Source of the DNA: Desulfosporosinus sp. Sb-LF
Lineage (GTDB): Bacteria; Bacillota; Desulfitobacteriia; Desulfitobacteriales; Desulfitobacteriaceae
Assembly (NCBI RefSeq): GCF_004766055.1
Contig: NZ_SPQR01000007.1
Coordinates: 186,001-250,000 of the forward strand
DNA: 64,000 bases
Direction: 5' to 3'
Shown here piece by piece: positions 53,440-62,488 of the stretch. Within the stretch, counting starts at the first letter, position 1; each line of letters opens with the position of its first letter. The position numbers were made by a program, and so were the translations under genes. Below the pieces are notes generated by a model. It saw only the letters and a list, made by a program, of their open reading frames with translations. It did no database searches and was not told the origin of the DNA.

Positions 53440-53770
53440 TTTAACAGAAATAGTAGGTCAGATGGAGTTTTTAGGAAATTGGAGTGGGTGGAAGTCTGAA
53501 ACAGTTTTCTTTAACGGTATGGGTCTTCGAGTTGTGATCCAAAGACGTCGATTGTTAGAGGTTATGCCGGGAGTTTCCTCACAGAAACTCGGATATCGAG
53601 AAAAGCTTCTCTGCATCCGATTAGATGGTCTGAGATATGCTAATTTCCTTCAAATCGAAAGAAGTTCGGATTAAAGGAAAGGTAAAGACAATCTCAGGCA
53701 AAATAAGATGGTACCACAGAACTGACTTTCTGTCCTTTTAGAGGATAGGGGGCTTTTATTTTTTTAAATT
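53440..53770 (+). promoter_or_regulatory. T-box riboswitch-like leader upstream of an old yellow enzyme gene
   Basis: The 3' part has the T-box layout: TAAGATGGTACCACAG (53707-53722), an antiterminator bulge UGGUACC followed by ACAG that can pair with CTGT (53733-53736). In competition CTGTCC can pair with GGATAG, closing a terminator followed by a long T stretch (53756-53766). Upstream, AGTAG near 53452 and stems such as CCGGGAGTTTC/GAAACTCGG fit stem I and II/III parts. I could not read a specifier codon. A 70-codon frame here (53462-53674) is probably not translated. Confidence 0.6.
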
Positions 53771-53888
53771 GTATTCTCACGTATTTTATATGTTTGATAG
53801 GGAAAAGGATCCTTGTAAAACAAGATGATTTACAATAATATATTGTTTAAATTATAAATTTTTTCAAACACAAGGAGGGAAAAAGAAT

Positions 53889-54962
53889 ATGTTTTCAAAG
53901 AACAATATTAAGAATTTAAAGATTAAAAATAGAATTGTATTACCACCAATGGTCATTTTCAATTATTTAGAAGAAGATGGATTTGTAAGTGCTGAGCATG
54001 TAAACCACTACGAAGAAAGAGCTAGAGGCGGAATAGGCTTAATCATCGTTGAAGCGACCTGTGTCAATGCTAATGGTAGATTAGCGGGCAATCAGCTGAG
54101 ATTATGGTCGGACAAACACATTGTAGAAATCAGTAAGATTGTAAAGGCTTGTCATAATCATGGGGCCAAAGTTATAGTTCAAATTCATCATGCGGGTTTA
54201 AAAACTGTTCCGAGCTCATCAACGGATATTGTGGCTCCATCGATTTATGAAGAGAAGTCTAATCAAAAGAACAGCGGACTATCAGCTAGATCATTAACAA
54301 TTACAGAACTCCACGAGTTACAGAATGATTTTGTGGATGCTGCGTTAAGGGCTAAAAAAGCAGGGGCTGATGGAGTAGAATTGCATGGTGCACATGGGTA
54401 TTTGATAAGTCAGTTTCTGTCCCCTTTGATAAATAAAAGAGAAGACTCTTATGGAGGAAACTTGATTAATAGAACCAGATTTACAACTGAGATTATTACG
54501 GGAATAAGAGAAGTCACAGGCAAGGATTTCATGATTGGATGCAGGATGGGCTGTAATGAGCCTGACTTGAAAACGTCTATTGAAATAGCCAAAGAGTTTG
54601 AAAAGGCTGGGGCGGATTTGCTTCATGTTTCGATTGGGTTTGACATGACACCGAGTGAACTACCCGTGGTTCCGGAGGAATTTAAGCATAATTGGGTTGT
54701 ATATGGTGGTACAGAAATTAGAAGAAATGTTAATATTCCAGTTATAGTAGTAAACGGGATTAAAACACCCGAACAGGCTAGTGATCTCATAAAAAATGAT
54801 CAAGCCGATTTTGTGGCTGTTGGAAGGAGTTTGTTAGTGGATCCGGAATGGGTTAATAAAGCCCAACAAACTTTACCGATCAAACCTTGTTTGAACTGCA
54901 AGATCTGTCAATGGTTTAAGACTGGAAAATCTTGCCCCGGAAAAACCTCATCAATTTCATAG
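53889..54962 (+). CDS. NADH:flavin oxidoreductase, old yellow enzyme family
   Basis: 357 residues. FMN-binding TIM barrel with KNRIVLPPMVIFN (~13-25), ARGGIGLIIVEAT, IVQIHHAG (~93-100), the pair ADGVELHGAHGYLISQFLSP (~160-179) and FVAVGRSLLVDPEW near the C-terminus. At the end NCKICQWFKTGKSC has three Cys close to each other, resembling the [4Fe-4S] site of the larger dienoyl-CoA reductases, but the NAD(P)H-binding half is absent. AAGGAGG lies 10 nt before ATG 53889. It may reduce an activated double bond. Confidence 0.88.
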   Translation: MFSKNNIKNLKIKNRIVLPPMVIFNYLEEDGFVSAEHVNHYEERARGGIGLIIVEATCVNANGRLAGNQLRLWSDKHIVEISKIVKACHNHGAKVIVQIHHAGLKTVPSSSTDIVAPSIYEEKSNQKNSGLSARSLTITELHELQNDFVDAALRAKKAGADGVELHGAHGYLISQFLSPLINKREDSYGGNLINRTRFTTEIITGIREVTGKDFMIGCRMGCNEPDLKTSIEIAKEFEKAGADLLHVSIGFDMTPSELPVVPEEFKHNWVVYGGTEIRRNVNIPVIVVNGIKTPEQASDLIKNDQADFVAVGRSLLVDPEWVNKAQQTLPIKPCLNCKICQWFKTGKSCPGKTSSIS

Positions 54963-55029
54963 GAGTTCTTTCTTATAAATTATTGCGTTTCGCAGTGTAG
55001 CAAGGAATGAAATATTTATGATTAGAGAT

Positions 55030-55080
55030 GGCACTTGCACGGCGAAGGAAAGATCGAGAGTTCCGAAAGGAGTGCCTTTT
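55030..55080 (+). terminator. Imperfect stem-loop after the old yellow enzyme gene
   Basis: GGCACT (55030-55035) and AGTGCC (55071-55076) close a stem with an inner GGAA/TTCC, ending in TTTT. Probably a terminator with internal bulges. Confidence 0.45.
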
Positions 55081-55099
55081 CTTATCTTCAAAATAGAAA

Positions 55100-55130
55100 G
55101 AAAGCCACCCTAAAGGGCGGCTTTCCTTTT
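55100..55130. terminator. Terminator of the small membrane protein gene
   Basis: 12-bp stem 55100-55111 / 55114-55125 with one G-U pair and a 2-nt gap. A's on one side and T's on the other, so it can work on both strands. Confidence 0.75.
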
Positions 55131-55251
55131 AATAATTTTCAGTTTTTCTTTCCCAAGCTTTACCTAACCAAATCGCTCCTCCTATGCCGACAACATGGAG
55201 AGCCAACATACCAGGATTCAATAAACTAGTTTTACTCTTCATCATTCTCAT
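55129..55251 (-). CDS. Small membrane protein, 40 residues
   Basis: ATG 55251 has GAGGAGG 8 nt upstream. The product has a basic N-terminus (MRMMKSKTS), one hydrophobic segment NPGMLALHVVGIGGAIWLG and a charged tail KAWERKTENY. No family recognised. It is followed by a terminator and sits alone, next to a tRNA gene. Small single-span proteins of this kind are common in Firmicutes and often act on larger membrane partners. Confidence 0.6.
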   Translation of the reverse strand: MRMMKSKTSLLNPGMLALHVVGIGGAIWLGKAWERKTENY

Positions 55252-55527
55252 AATAGAAACCTCCTCTTTTAAATTGCAGTTTTAGTTTTTGTTATTTGAA
55301 TCGGAACAATACTAACTAAAATCTGTAAAAATAGTTGAGATGCCTAAAAAGAAAGCGAGGTTTCAACTAATGATGAATCAAGGGAGAAATTCATAAAATT
55401 ATAGCTTAAATAAACAAAATGTGTATTTGTCTCATTCGATTTGATCAAAATCCAATAAGTGGGTCAAAAGAAAGTTAGATAGTAAAAAAATAAAGGGCTT
55501 CCATCTAAGGAAACCCTTTGATACCAG

Positions 55528-55604
55528 TGGTCGGGGCGACGGGATTCGAACCCACGGCCTCTTGGTCCCGAACCAAGCACGCTACCAAACTGCGCCACGC
55601 CCCG
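55528..55604 (-). tRNA. tRNA-Pro (anticodon CGG)
   Basis: Complete cloverleaf on the minus strand: acceptor CGGGGCG/CGCCCCG, D-loop with GTTTGGTAGCG, anticodon stem CTTGG/CCAAG with loop TTCGGGA (anticodon CGG, followed by G), T-loop GGTTCGAATCC and discriminator A with an encoded CCA (55528-55530). It reads the codon CCG. Confidence 0.96.
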
Positions 55605-56160
55605 TTTATTAGAACGATCATTATCATAACAAACCACTTGGATCCTGTCAACTTTAATTTTCGTTTTCTCACTTTTTCTATTATCTTTTTACATATTTCT
55701 TTTCACCAAGTGCTTACAAAGCTAAGATCTTAGGGTACACCACATAAACTTCAAAAATTAGATCACCTTTTTAGCAACAACCATCATTTGCTAACGTCAT
55801 TGTAATTAAATAATTAGATATTAAATAATTTTAATAATTAAACAATTCGGTAATCAATCGTGAGCAAAGTATAATATAACTGCAAATTAATCTTATCGTA
55901 AACAAAAAAATTAATTTTAACATTAATTTATGCAAACTAAATATATAATACAACAATATATTTAGTTAATAATTTGTCTAGCTATGCTACTATAGTTACT
56001 CTGCCTGACTGACCATATGAAATCATAATGAATCAATAACATTTCACTAGACTACTTGACCGGTCTTGTAATTGCTACTCCTATTAATTTAGGATATAAT
56101 TTAGACGACCCTAATAACAAATAATGTTGTGAGGTGTTTACATAAGAGGAGAGAAGAGAT
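55605..56160. other. A+T-rich intergenic region
   Basis: About 550 bases between the tRNA and the second DegV gene, very rich in A and T between 55800 and 56000, with several TTAATAATT-like repeats. It should hold the tRNA and DegV promoters. I see no gene and no RNA structure that I can name. Confidence 0.5.
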
Positions 56161-57018
56161 TTGAGGAAAATAGGAATCGTTATGGATTCTACAGGATATT
56201 TAACAAACGATATCCTAGAGCAATTCCAGATTCTCGTCGTACCCCTCACTGTTAATATTGGAAACGAAACCTATCCGGAAACAGAATTATCCAATGTTCT
56301 ACTTTTTGAAAAACTTAGTCATATAACAGGCTTATCTACGACTTCGCAACCATCCGTTGGTGCATTTCTCGAAACATATGAATCTTTGTTTTCAGAGGGC
56401 ATAGAGGAGATTGTGAGTATTCATCTCTCGGGTGCTATTAGCGGCGCATTGCGTTCAGCCAAGATGGCGAAAGATTTGGCCTCCAACCCTAACATTTACA
56501 TCTATGATTCAATGTCCTCGGCGTTGGGGTTAGGTGTTCTAGTTTGGGCTGCAGCTGAATGGGCAGAGCAAGGACTGAGTGCATCAGAAATTATGGCACA
56601 GCTTCAAATCCTAAAGGAACAGACCGAACTCTACTTCATTGTCAATACCCTTGAAAATTTACGAAAAGGTGGACGAATCGGTGGAGCTGTAGCTTTAGTT
56701 GGAACCTTACTTCAGATAAAACCGATTCTCTATTTCAATAAACATGCAGAAATCGATGTTTTTGATAAAGTACGGTCACGTTCACGAGCTTGGCAACGCG
56801 TTCTTGACGAATTAACTCGGGCATTATCTTCTGGGAAACGTTACCGCATTTGTATAATGCATGTTAATATACCTGAGCAAGGAGAAACCTTACTAAACGA
56901 ACTTCTGGTTCGTTTTCCGGAACATGACGTACGTCTGTTTGAAGCCGGAGCCGTAATTGCGACTCATGTTGGACCAGGGGCTTTTGGACTTACATTTCAT
57001 CCCTGGCCTATTGCTTAA
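56161..57018 (+). CDS. DegV family fatty acid-binding protein (second copy)
   Basis: 285 residues. Same architecture as the DegV at 36390: IGIVMDSTGYLTNDILEQF, TTSQPSVGAFLETYE, SIHLSGAISGALRSA, then NTLENLRKGGRIGGAVALVGTLLQIKPIL (in parts), and a final HVGPGAFGL. TTG 56161 with AGGAGAGAAGAG upstream. Two copies in one window suggest that they bind different fatty acids, as FakB1 and FakB2 do; that is inference. Confidence 0.9.
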   Translation: MRKIGIVMDSTGYLTNDILEQFQILVVPLTVNIGNETYPETELSNVLLFEKLSHITGLSTTSQPSVGAFLETYESLFSEGIEEIVSIHLSGAISGALRSAKMAKDLASNPNIYIYDSMSSALGLGVLVWAAAEWAEQGLSASEIMAQLQILKEQTELYFIVNTLENLRKGGRIGGAVALVGTLLQIKPILYFNKHAEIDVFDKVRSRSRAWQRVLDELTRALSSGKRYRICIMHVNIPEQGETLLNELLVRFPEHDVRLFEAGAVIATHVGPGAFGLTFHPWPIA

Positions 57019-57338
57019 TGTAACTATAAAAAAGGCGAGTGTTCTTCCTTCGAATTTTATTATTATTTGGCCAAGGAAAATTGACTTTGTTAGCGAATAG
57101 TACTCATAGGGGGTTATCCTCTCCAATCTCAAGTGCCCATAACGTGAGTCATCATTGAAATCTTTTGATTTTACTTTTTTTTAACAGCGAGCGTCTAAAT
57201 ATTCAAAAAAAACAATAAAATCGACAAATATTATCAGAATGTTTGAAGGATTCTAGGAAACGAAGAAGAATATATTTATAAAAGGAAGAATTATTAATGA
57301 AAATGTCTCATAAATAACCTTTAGAAGGAGTGAAGGCT
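57019..57338. other. Intergenic region before the CO dehydrogenase operon
   Basis: About 320 bases, A+T-rich, which should carry the promoter of cooC-acsABC. No clear -35/-10 pair of high quality and no known riboswitch was found. Confidence 0.4.
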
Positions 57339-58103
57339 TTGAAAATTGCAATCTCTGGAAAAGGCGGCGTCGGTAAAACCACTTTTGCGGCAAATTTTGC
57401 ACGTTGGCTATCACAAAAGGGAGTTACTGTTTTGGCAGTTGATGCAGACCCAGATGCAAGCCTTGGGACAGTTTTGGGAATTTCTGACGAAGTTCTTGCT
57501 GATTTAAAACCGATCGTTGATATGAAGGAATTAATTGAAGAGAGAATGGGAGGGAGTGGAACCTACTATCCTCTAAATCCCAATGTTGACGATATATTAG
57601 AAGACTACTGCATTCCACTTGGACCTCTACGCTTTTTCCGAATGGGTAACATTAAAGGGGGAGGAACCTCCTGTTATTGTAAGGAAAACAGCTTTCTACA
57701 AGCATTAGTTAATTCACTGATCCTGGGGGAACAAGATACTGTCATATTGGATATGGGCGCAGGTATTGAACAACTCACCCGGGGAACTGCCCTTGGTGTA
57801 GATGTTCTAGTCATTGTTACTGAACCAACTAAAGTTAGTGCTCAAACAGTGAAGGTCATACAGCAACTCGCTCTTGAGCTGGGAATTCCTCGTGTGGTCA
57901 TTGTCGGCAATAAAGTCCGAAATTCTAAAGATGAAAATTTTCTTAGAGACCGCTTTTCTTCAGATCAGCTTATAGGCATCATCCCGTACAGCGATGAACT
58001 GTTGGAGATGTCCATAAATACAGGCAATAACGAATTGCTTGGAGGGTCTCTGGAAGTTCAGCTCCATACAATTTATCAAAGAATAATTGATGAAGGGAGA
58101 TGA
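57339..58103 (+). CDS. cooC: CooC-type nickel insertion ATPase
   Basis: 254 residues. Deviant Walker A at ISGKGGVGKTTFAANFARWL (two parts, ~4-22), VLAVDADPDASLG, and CYCKEN near residue 110, a Cys pair that fits the metal site of CooC. DTVILDMGAGIEQLTRGTALG is the Walker B region. It loads nickel into the C-cluster of CO dehydrogenase. TTG 57339 is preferred because AAGGAG lies 9 nt upstream; GTG 57330 overlaps it. First gene of the operon. Confidence 0.88.
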   Translation: MKIAISGKGGVGKTTFAANFARWLSQKGVTVLAVDADPDASLGTVLGISDEVLADLKPIVDMKELIEERMGGSGTYYPLNPNVDDILEDYCIPLGPLRFFRMGNIKGGGTSCYCKENSFLQALVNSLILGEQDTVILDMGAGIEQLTRGTALGVDVLVIVTEPTKVSAQTVKVIQQLALELGIPRVVIVGNKVRNSKDENFLRDRFSSDQLIGIIPYSDELLEMSINTGNNELLGGSLEVQLHTIYQRIIDEGR

Positions 58104-58167
58104 AAAAGGTTTTCGTTCGGAGATGTGAGAGTAAGAGAAGAGATCTTAAAAAAGAGGAGGTTGTAAC

Positions 58168-60186
58168 ATGCCTAGATATCGGGATTTAACCCATACTGCC
58201 CGACCATCGGATGCACCAAGAGTCGTAGATCCTAAGAATCCTATTCGCACTACAGACCCAGGTGCCCTACAAGTGTTAAAAATGGCACAAGATAGCAAAA
58301 TTGAGACGGTTTTTGACCGATCAGTTGCTCAAAACCCGCAGTGTGCGTTCGGATATAAAGGAATATGTTGCCGAATTTGTATCGCAGGTCCTTGCCGGGT
58401 AAAAACTGAAGAAGGTGTTGGCAGTCGCGGATTATGCGGAGCATCTGCATATACTATTGTTTCGCGTAATGTTGTTCGACTCATTGCAGGAGGAACTGCA
58501 TCCCACTCTGAGCACGCGCGTCATGTACTGCATACCGCTCATGCTTTAGTTGAGGGTCATGCTCAGGATTATGAGATTAAATCACCTGCTAAACTTCAAA
58601 AATTAGCACAGGATTTAGGGATTGACACTCTAAACCGTGAGGACAAAGAAATCCTTAAAGACGTTGTTGAGGTGGGGTATGCAGATTTTGGTCGCTACCA
58701 AGACCGTCCTCTAGCATTCTTAGACGCCTTTATAACCGAAGGTCGCCGCAAGAAATTTCAGCACACTAATATTATGCCGACAGCTATTGATCGCTCTGTC
58801 ACCGAGCTCATAGCACAAACTGCCATGGGTGTTGACAGCGATCCTGTAAATATTATTTTCGGTGGGCTTAAAGCTGCGCTCGCTGACTTAGGTGGGGAAT
58901 ACATCGGGACAACTCTCAGTGACGTTTTGTTTGGAATTCCAGTACCTATAGTCTCTGAGGCTAATCTAGGAGTAATTAACCCGAAAATGGTGAATATAGC
59001 GGTCCACGGACACAACCCCGTTTTGAGTGAAATGGTTGTTGCTGCAGCACGGGCAATGAAAGAGGACGCCATTAAAGTTGGAGCCGAAGGGGTAAATATC
59101 GTTGGTATTTGCTGTACCGGTAATGAGTTGCTCATGCGCGAAGGGGTATATCTAGCAACATCCTCAGCCTCTCAAGAAATGGCTATCCTGACGGGTGCGT
59201 TGGATGCGATGGTCGTTGATATTCAATGTATTTACCCTGCAGTGCAAACTCTTGCGGAATGTTACCATACCAAAGTTGTCACAACAGAAGCTATAATGAA
59301 AATCCCTAATGCCCAACACATCGCCTTTAATACAAGTTCAGCTATGAACGATGCTAAGAAACTTATTAGCATCGCTATTGAAGCATACAAGAAGCGGGAT
59401 CCCAAAAAAGTCAATATTCCTAATGAACGTCATAAACTTGTTGCCGGCTTCAGTCTTGAAGCCATTAAGGATATTTTATCCAAGATTAACCCTGACCGTC
59501 CGATCTCAGTACTAACAGATGCTATCCTGAGCGGACAACTCAAAGGGGTCGTTCTCATGGCAGGATGTAACAATCTAAGAAGGGCCCAAGATGAAGGTCA
59601 CATTACCGTATTAAAAGAACTTGTTAAAAATGACGTTTTCGTCATTGCCACTGGTTGCTCTGCCGGAGCAATTGCCAAATTTGGTCTAATGTCACCTGAA
59701 GCGGTTGATACTTATGCTGGCGAAGGACTCAAATCTTTCCTTAAAACGCTGGAAGCAGCCAACCCCCAATTATCAACAGGCCTACCATTAGTCTTCCATG
59801 TCGGTTCCTGTGTGGATAACAGCCGTGGTATGGATTTAGCGATGGCAATGGCTAATGAACTGGGTGTAGATGTCCCTAAAGTTCCATTTGCTGCCTCTGC
59901 TCCAGAAGCAATGCATGAAAAAGCGGTTGCGATCGGTTCTTGGGCTGTCACCATGGGACTTCCTACCCATGTTGGTGCTATGCCCCCGGTTGAGGGTAGT
60001 GACCTTGTCTATGGAGTTACGACCCAAATTGCCCATGATGTCTTTGGCGGAAACTTCATATTAGAAGTAGATCCCGTCATTGGCGCACAGAAACTCTTAA
60101 ATGCCCTAGAGTATAGGACTTGGAAACTTAATATTCATAAAAAGGCTGCCGAAAAGAATAACACGCCACTAGCCCAAGGTTGGTAA
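58168..60186 (+). CDS. acsA: Anaerobic carbon monoxide dehydrogenase catalytic subunit
   Basis: 672 residues, the length of the beta subunit of the acetogen CODH/ACS. Cluster B and D motifs are near residues 50-80: CAFGYKGICCRICIAGPCRV (with CxxCxxxxxC). The C-cluster Cys and His residues follow: ICCTGNELL, DIQCIYPAV, AGCNNLRRAQDEGH, TGCSAGAIAKFG and HVGSCVDNSRGM. It reduces CO2 to CO for acetyl-CoA synthase. AGGAGG lies before ATG 58168. The next gene follows after 16 bases. Confidence 0.95.
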   Translation: MPRYRDLTHTARPSDAPRVVDPKNPIRTTDPGALQVLKMAQDSKIETVFDRSVAQNPQCAFGYKGICCRICIAGPCRVKTEEGVGSRGLCGASAYTIVSRNVVRLIAGGTASHSEHARHVLHTAHALVEGHAQDYEIKSPAKLQKLAQDLGIDTLNREDKEILKDVVEVGYADFGRYQDRPLAFLDAFITEGRRKKFQHTNIMPTAIDRSVTELIAQTAMGVDSDPVNIIFGGLKAALADLGGEYIGTTLSDVLFGIPVPIVSEANLGVINPKMVNIAVHGHNPVLSEMVVAAARAMKEDAIKVGAEGVNIVGICCTGNELLMREGVYLATSSASQEMAILTGALDAMVVDIQCIYPAVQTLAECYHTKVVTTEAIMKIPNAQHIAFNTSSAMNDAKKLISIAIEAYKKRDPKKVNIPNERHKLVAGFSLEAIKDILSKINPDRPISVLTDAILSGQLKGVVLMAGCNNLRRAQDEGHITVLKELVKNDVFVIATGCSAGAIAKFGLMSPEAVDTYAGEGLKSFLKTLEAANPQLSTGLPLVFHVGSCVDNSRGMDLAMAMANELGVDVPKVPFAASAPEAMHEKAVAIGSWAVTMGLPTHVGAMPPVEGSDLVYGVTTQIAHDVFGGNFILEVDPVIGAQKLLNALEYRTWKLNIHKKAAEKNNTPLAQGW

Positions 60187-60202
60187 GAAAGGAGGAACGT
60201 TT

Positions 60203-62383
60203 ATGTCGATGGAGGAAATTTACGCAGACGCAATTAAAGACCCTAGTATTCAACCAAAAAAACTTTTACGCAAAGCATACGACGGAACAATTATTGCAAT
60301 GAGTTATGCAGAAATACTTCTGAATCGGGCTATCAAAGACTTTGGTACCGAACAAATCGTCGGTTATCCGGATACCGCTTACCACCTCCCGGTCATCACA
60401 TGTCTTTCAGGCGAAAAGGTCACTAAATTGGGTGAATTGGTGCCTATTCTGAACCGCATGCGTAATCAAGTTCGCACAGAGCTAACCTTTGACAATGCAA
60501 GGCTTTGGGGTGAATCCGTCCTTTATGCCGCAGAAATCATTGAGACGCTAAATTATCTTCGTGGAGATGAACCCAAAACGAAACCTTGGACTGGATTCTT
60601 AGGTGACCCGATTGTTCGGAAACATGGAATTAAGATGGTGGACTGGACTATTCCGGGTGTTGCCGTTATTCTGGGTCGAGCCAAAGATTCTAAAGCAGCC
60701 AAGAAAATCGTGGATAATCTCATGGGTAAAGGATTCATGATCTTTCTTTGTGATGAGGTCATTGAGCAATTACTTGAAGAAAACGTCAAAATTGGGGAGG
60801 ACTATATTGCTTTCCCACTAGGAAACTTTACTCAGATAATTCATGCTGTAAACTATGCCTTCCGGGCAGGCTTGGCCTTCGGCGGTATTCCAGCTGGAGA
60901 ACGGGAAAATCACCGTGATTATCAGAGACGTCGGATTCGGGCCTTTGTCCTTAGTTTGGGAGAATTGGATGATGTCAAGATTGCTGCCTCACTGGGTGCA
61001 ATATTTATGGGATTCCCAGTCTTGACGGACCAAACACTTAATGATGATATGCAAATTCCTGATTGGTATATTTCTGAGCCTGATTATGAGAAAATCGTTC
61101 CGTTGGCAATGGAAGTACGCGGTATTAAGTTAACAAATATTGAAATACCGATTCCGGTAAACTTCGGACCTGCTTTTGAGGGCGAAACGATCCGTAAAGG
61201 GGATACCTACGTCGAATTCGGCGGCGGACGTACTACGGCATTTGAACTAGTCCATATGGTCGGACCCGATGAAATCGTTGATGGTCAGATTACGGTTATT
61301 GGGCCTGAAATTGATAGTGTTCCTGAAGGATCTAAGCTTCCTTTGGGAATCAGAATCGACGTTTATGGACGTAAGATGCAGGCGGATTTTGAAGGCGTTT
61401 TAGAGCGTCGAATTCATTACTTTGCAAACTATGGAGAAGGTATCTGGCACGTGGCTCAACGGGATTTGTGTTGGGTACGGGTTTCCAAAGATGCTAGGGC
61501 AAAAGGCTTCTTAATTAAACACTTCGGTGAACTCCTGTTGGCGAAGTTAAAGCAGGAATTCCCGGCGATCATCGACCGTGTTCAAGTCACCATTTGTACT
61601 GACCAAGCAGCTGTTGAGGAAGGTCTCATCAAAGCACGCGAGCGCTATAAATCTCGTGATGATCGCATGAAGAGTTTAACGGATGAGTCTGTTACAGACT
61701 TTTACTCCTGTTTGCTTTGTCAATCCTTTGCACCAAACCACGTTTGCATTGTCTCCCCTGAAAGGGTAGGTTTGTGCGGAGCTGTTAGCTGGTTAGATGC
61801 CAAAGCATCCTTTGAAATTACACCAAACGGACCAAACCAGCCCATTCCAAAAGGCCCGGCGATTGATGAGCTAAAAGGTATGTGGCAAAGTACAAATGAA
61901 TTCTTATATAAAGCTTCAAACAACACATTAGAAGAGGTTAATCTCTATACGCTAATGGATAAACCGATGACCTCTTGCGGATGTTTTGAGGCTATTATGG
62001 CAATTGTTCCTGAGGCTAACGGTATCATGCTTACTACTCGTGAACATTCCGGTATGACCCCTTGTGGAATGAACTTTTCTACACTAGCCGGAACTTGCGG
62101 TGGTGGAATGCAAACCCCTGGATTTATGGGAATTGGTCGAACTTATCTCTTAAGCAAGAAGTTTATTCCCGCTGATGGTGGAATTGCCCGTATTGTGTGG
62201 ATGCCTAAGGAATTGAAAGACTTCTTGCGTGAGGATTTTGTTCAACGTTCCATCGACGAAGGTTTAGGCGCAGACTTTATCGATAAGATTGCCGATGAAT
62301 CAATCGGTGCTACGGTAGAGGAAATCTTACCTTTCCTTGAGGAAAACGGACATCCTTGCTTTGCTCTAGAATCATTAATGTAA
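60203..62383 (+). CDS. acsB: Acetyl-CoA synthase (CO dehydrogenase/acetyl-CoA synthase alpha subunit)
   Basis: 726 residues, close to the ~729 of the acetogen enzyme. The A-cluster ligands are in YSCLLCQSFAPNHVC and RVGLCGAVSW (~500-530) and in TSCGCFEAI (~592-600). The N-terminal ~300 residues form the CO tunnel domain that docks on AcsA. It joins CO, a methyl group from the corrinoid protein and CoA into acetyl-CoA. AAAGGAGG precedes the ATG. Confidence 0.96.
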   Translation: MSMEEIYADAIKDPSIQPKKLLRKAYDGTIIAMSYAEILLNRAIKDFGTEQIVGYPDTAYHLPVITCLSGEKVTKLGELVPILNRMRNQVRTELTFDNARLWGESVLYAAEIIETLNYLRGDEPKTKPWTGFLGDPIVRKHGIKMVDWTIPGVAVILGRAKDSKAAKKIVDNLMGKGFMIFLCDEVIEQLLEENVKIGEDYIAFPLGNFTQIIHAVNYAFRAGLAFGGIPAGERENHRDYQRRRIRAFVLSLGELDDVKIAASLGAIFMGFPVLTDQTLNDDMQIPDWYISEPDYEKIVPLAMEVRGIKLTNIEIPIPVNFGPAFEGETIRKGDTYVEFGGGRTTAFELVHMVGPDEIVDGQITVIGPEIDSVPEGSKLPLGIRIDVYGRKMQADFEGVLERRIHYFANYGEGIWHVAQRDLCWVRVSKDARAKGFLIKHFGELLLAKLKQEFPAIIDRVQVTICTDQAAVEEGLIKARERYKSRDDRMKSLTDESVTDFYSCLLCQSFAPNHVCIVSPERVGLCGAVSWLDAKASFEITPNGPNQPIPKGPAIDELKGMWQSTNEFLYKASNNTLEEVNLYTLMDKPMTSCGCFEAIMAIVPEANGIMLTTREHSGMTPCGMNFSTLAGTCGGGMQTPGFMGIGRTYLLSKKFIPADGGIARIVWMPKELKDFLREDFVQRSIDEGLGADFIDKIADESIGATVEEILPFLEENGHPCFALESLM

Positions 62384-62397
62384 AGTTTCTCGGACGG

Positions 62398-62448
62398 GAC
62401 GACAAGGCCTCATACAGTTTCAATTATTATCAGGGGCCTTTGTTCGTC
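62398..62448 (+). other. Stem-loop between acsB and acsC
   Basis: GACGACAAGGCC (62398-62409) pairs with GGCCTTTGTTCGTC (62435-62448) with two bulges around a 25-nt loop. TTTTT follows eight bases later. It may protect the acsB message or act as a leaky terminator. Confidence 0.5.
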
Positions 62449-62488
62449 TGTAAGCTTTTTCCTAAATCGATTAGAAAGGGGATTCAAA

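Noticed and set aside
53462-53674. 70-codon frame in the leader before the old yellow enzyme gene
   Set aside because: It overlaps the T-box-like structure, has no good ribosome binding site and no protein-like pattern.
55518-55733. 71-codon frame on the plus strand
   Set aside because: It runs through the antisense of the tRNA-Pro gene; translated tRNA antisense is a common artefact.
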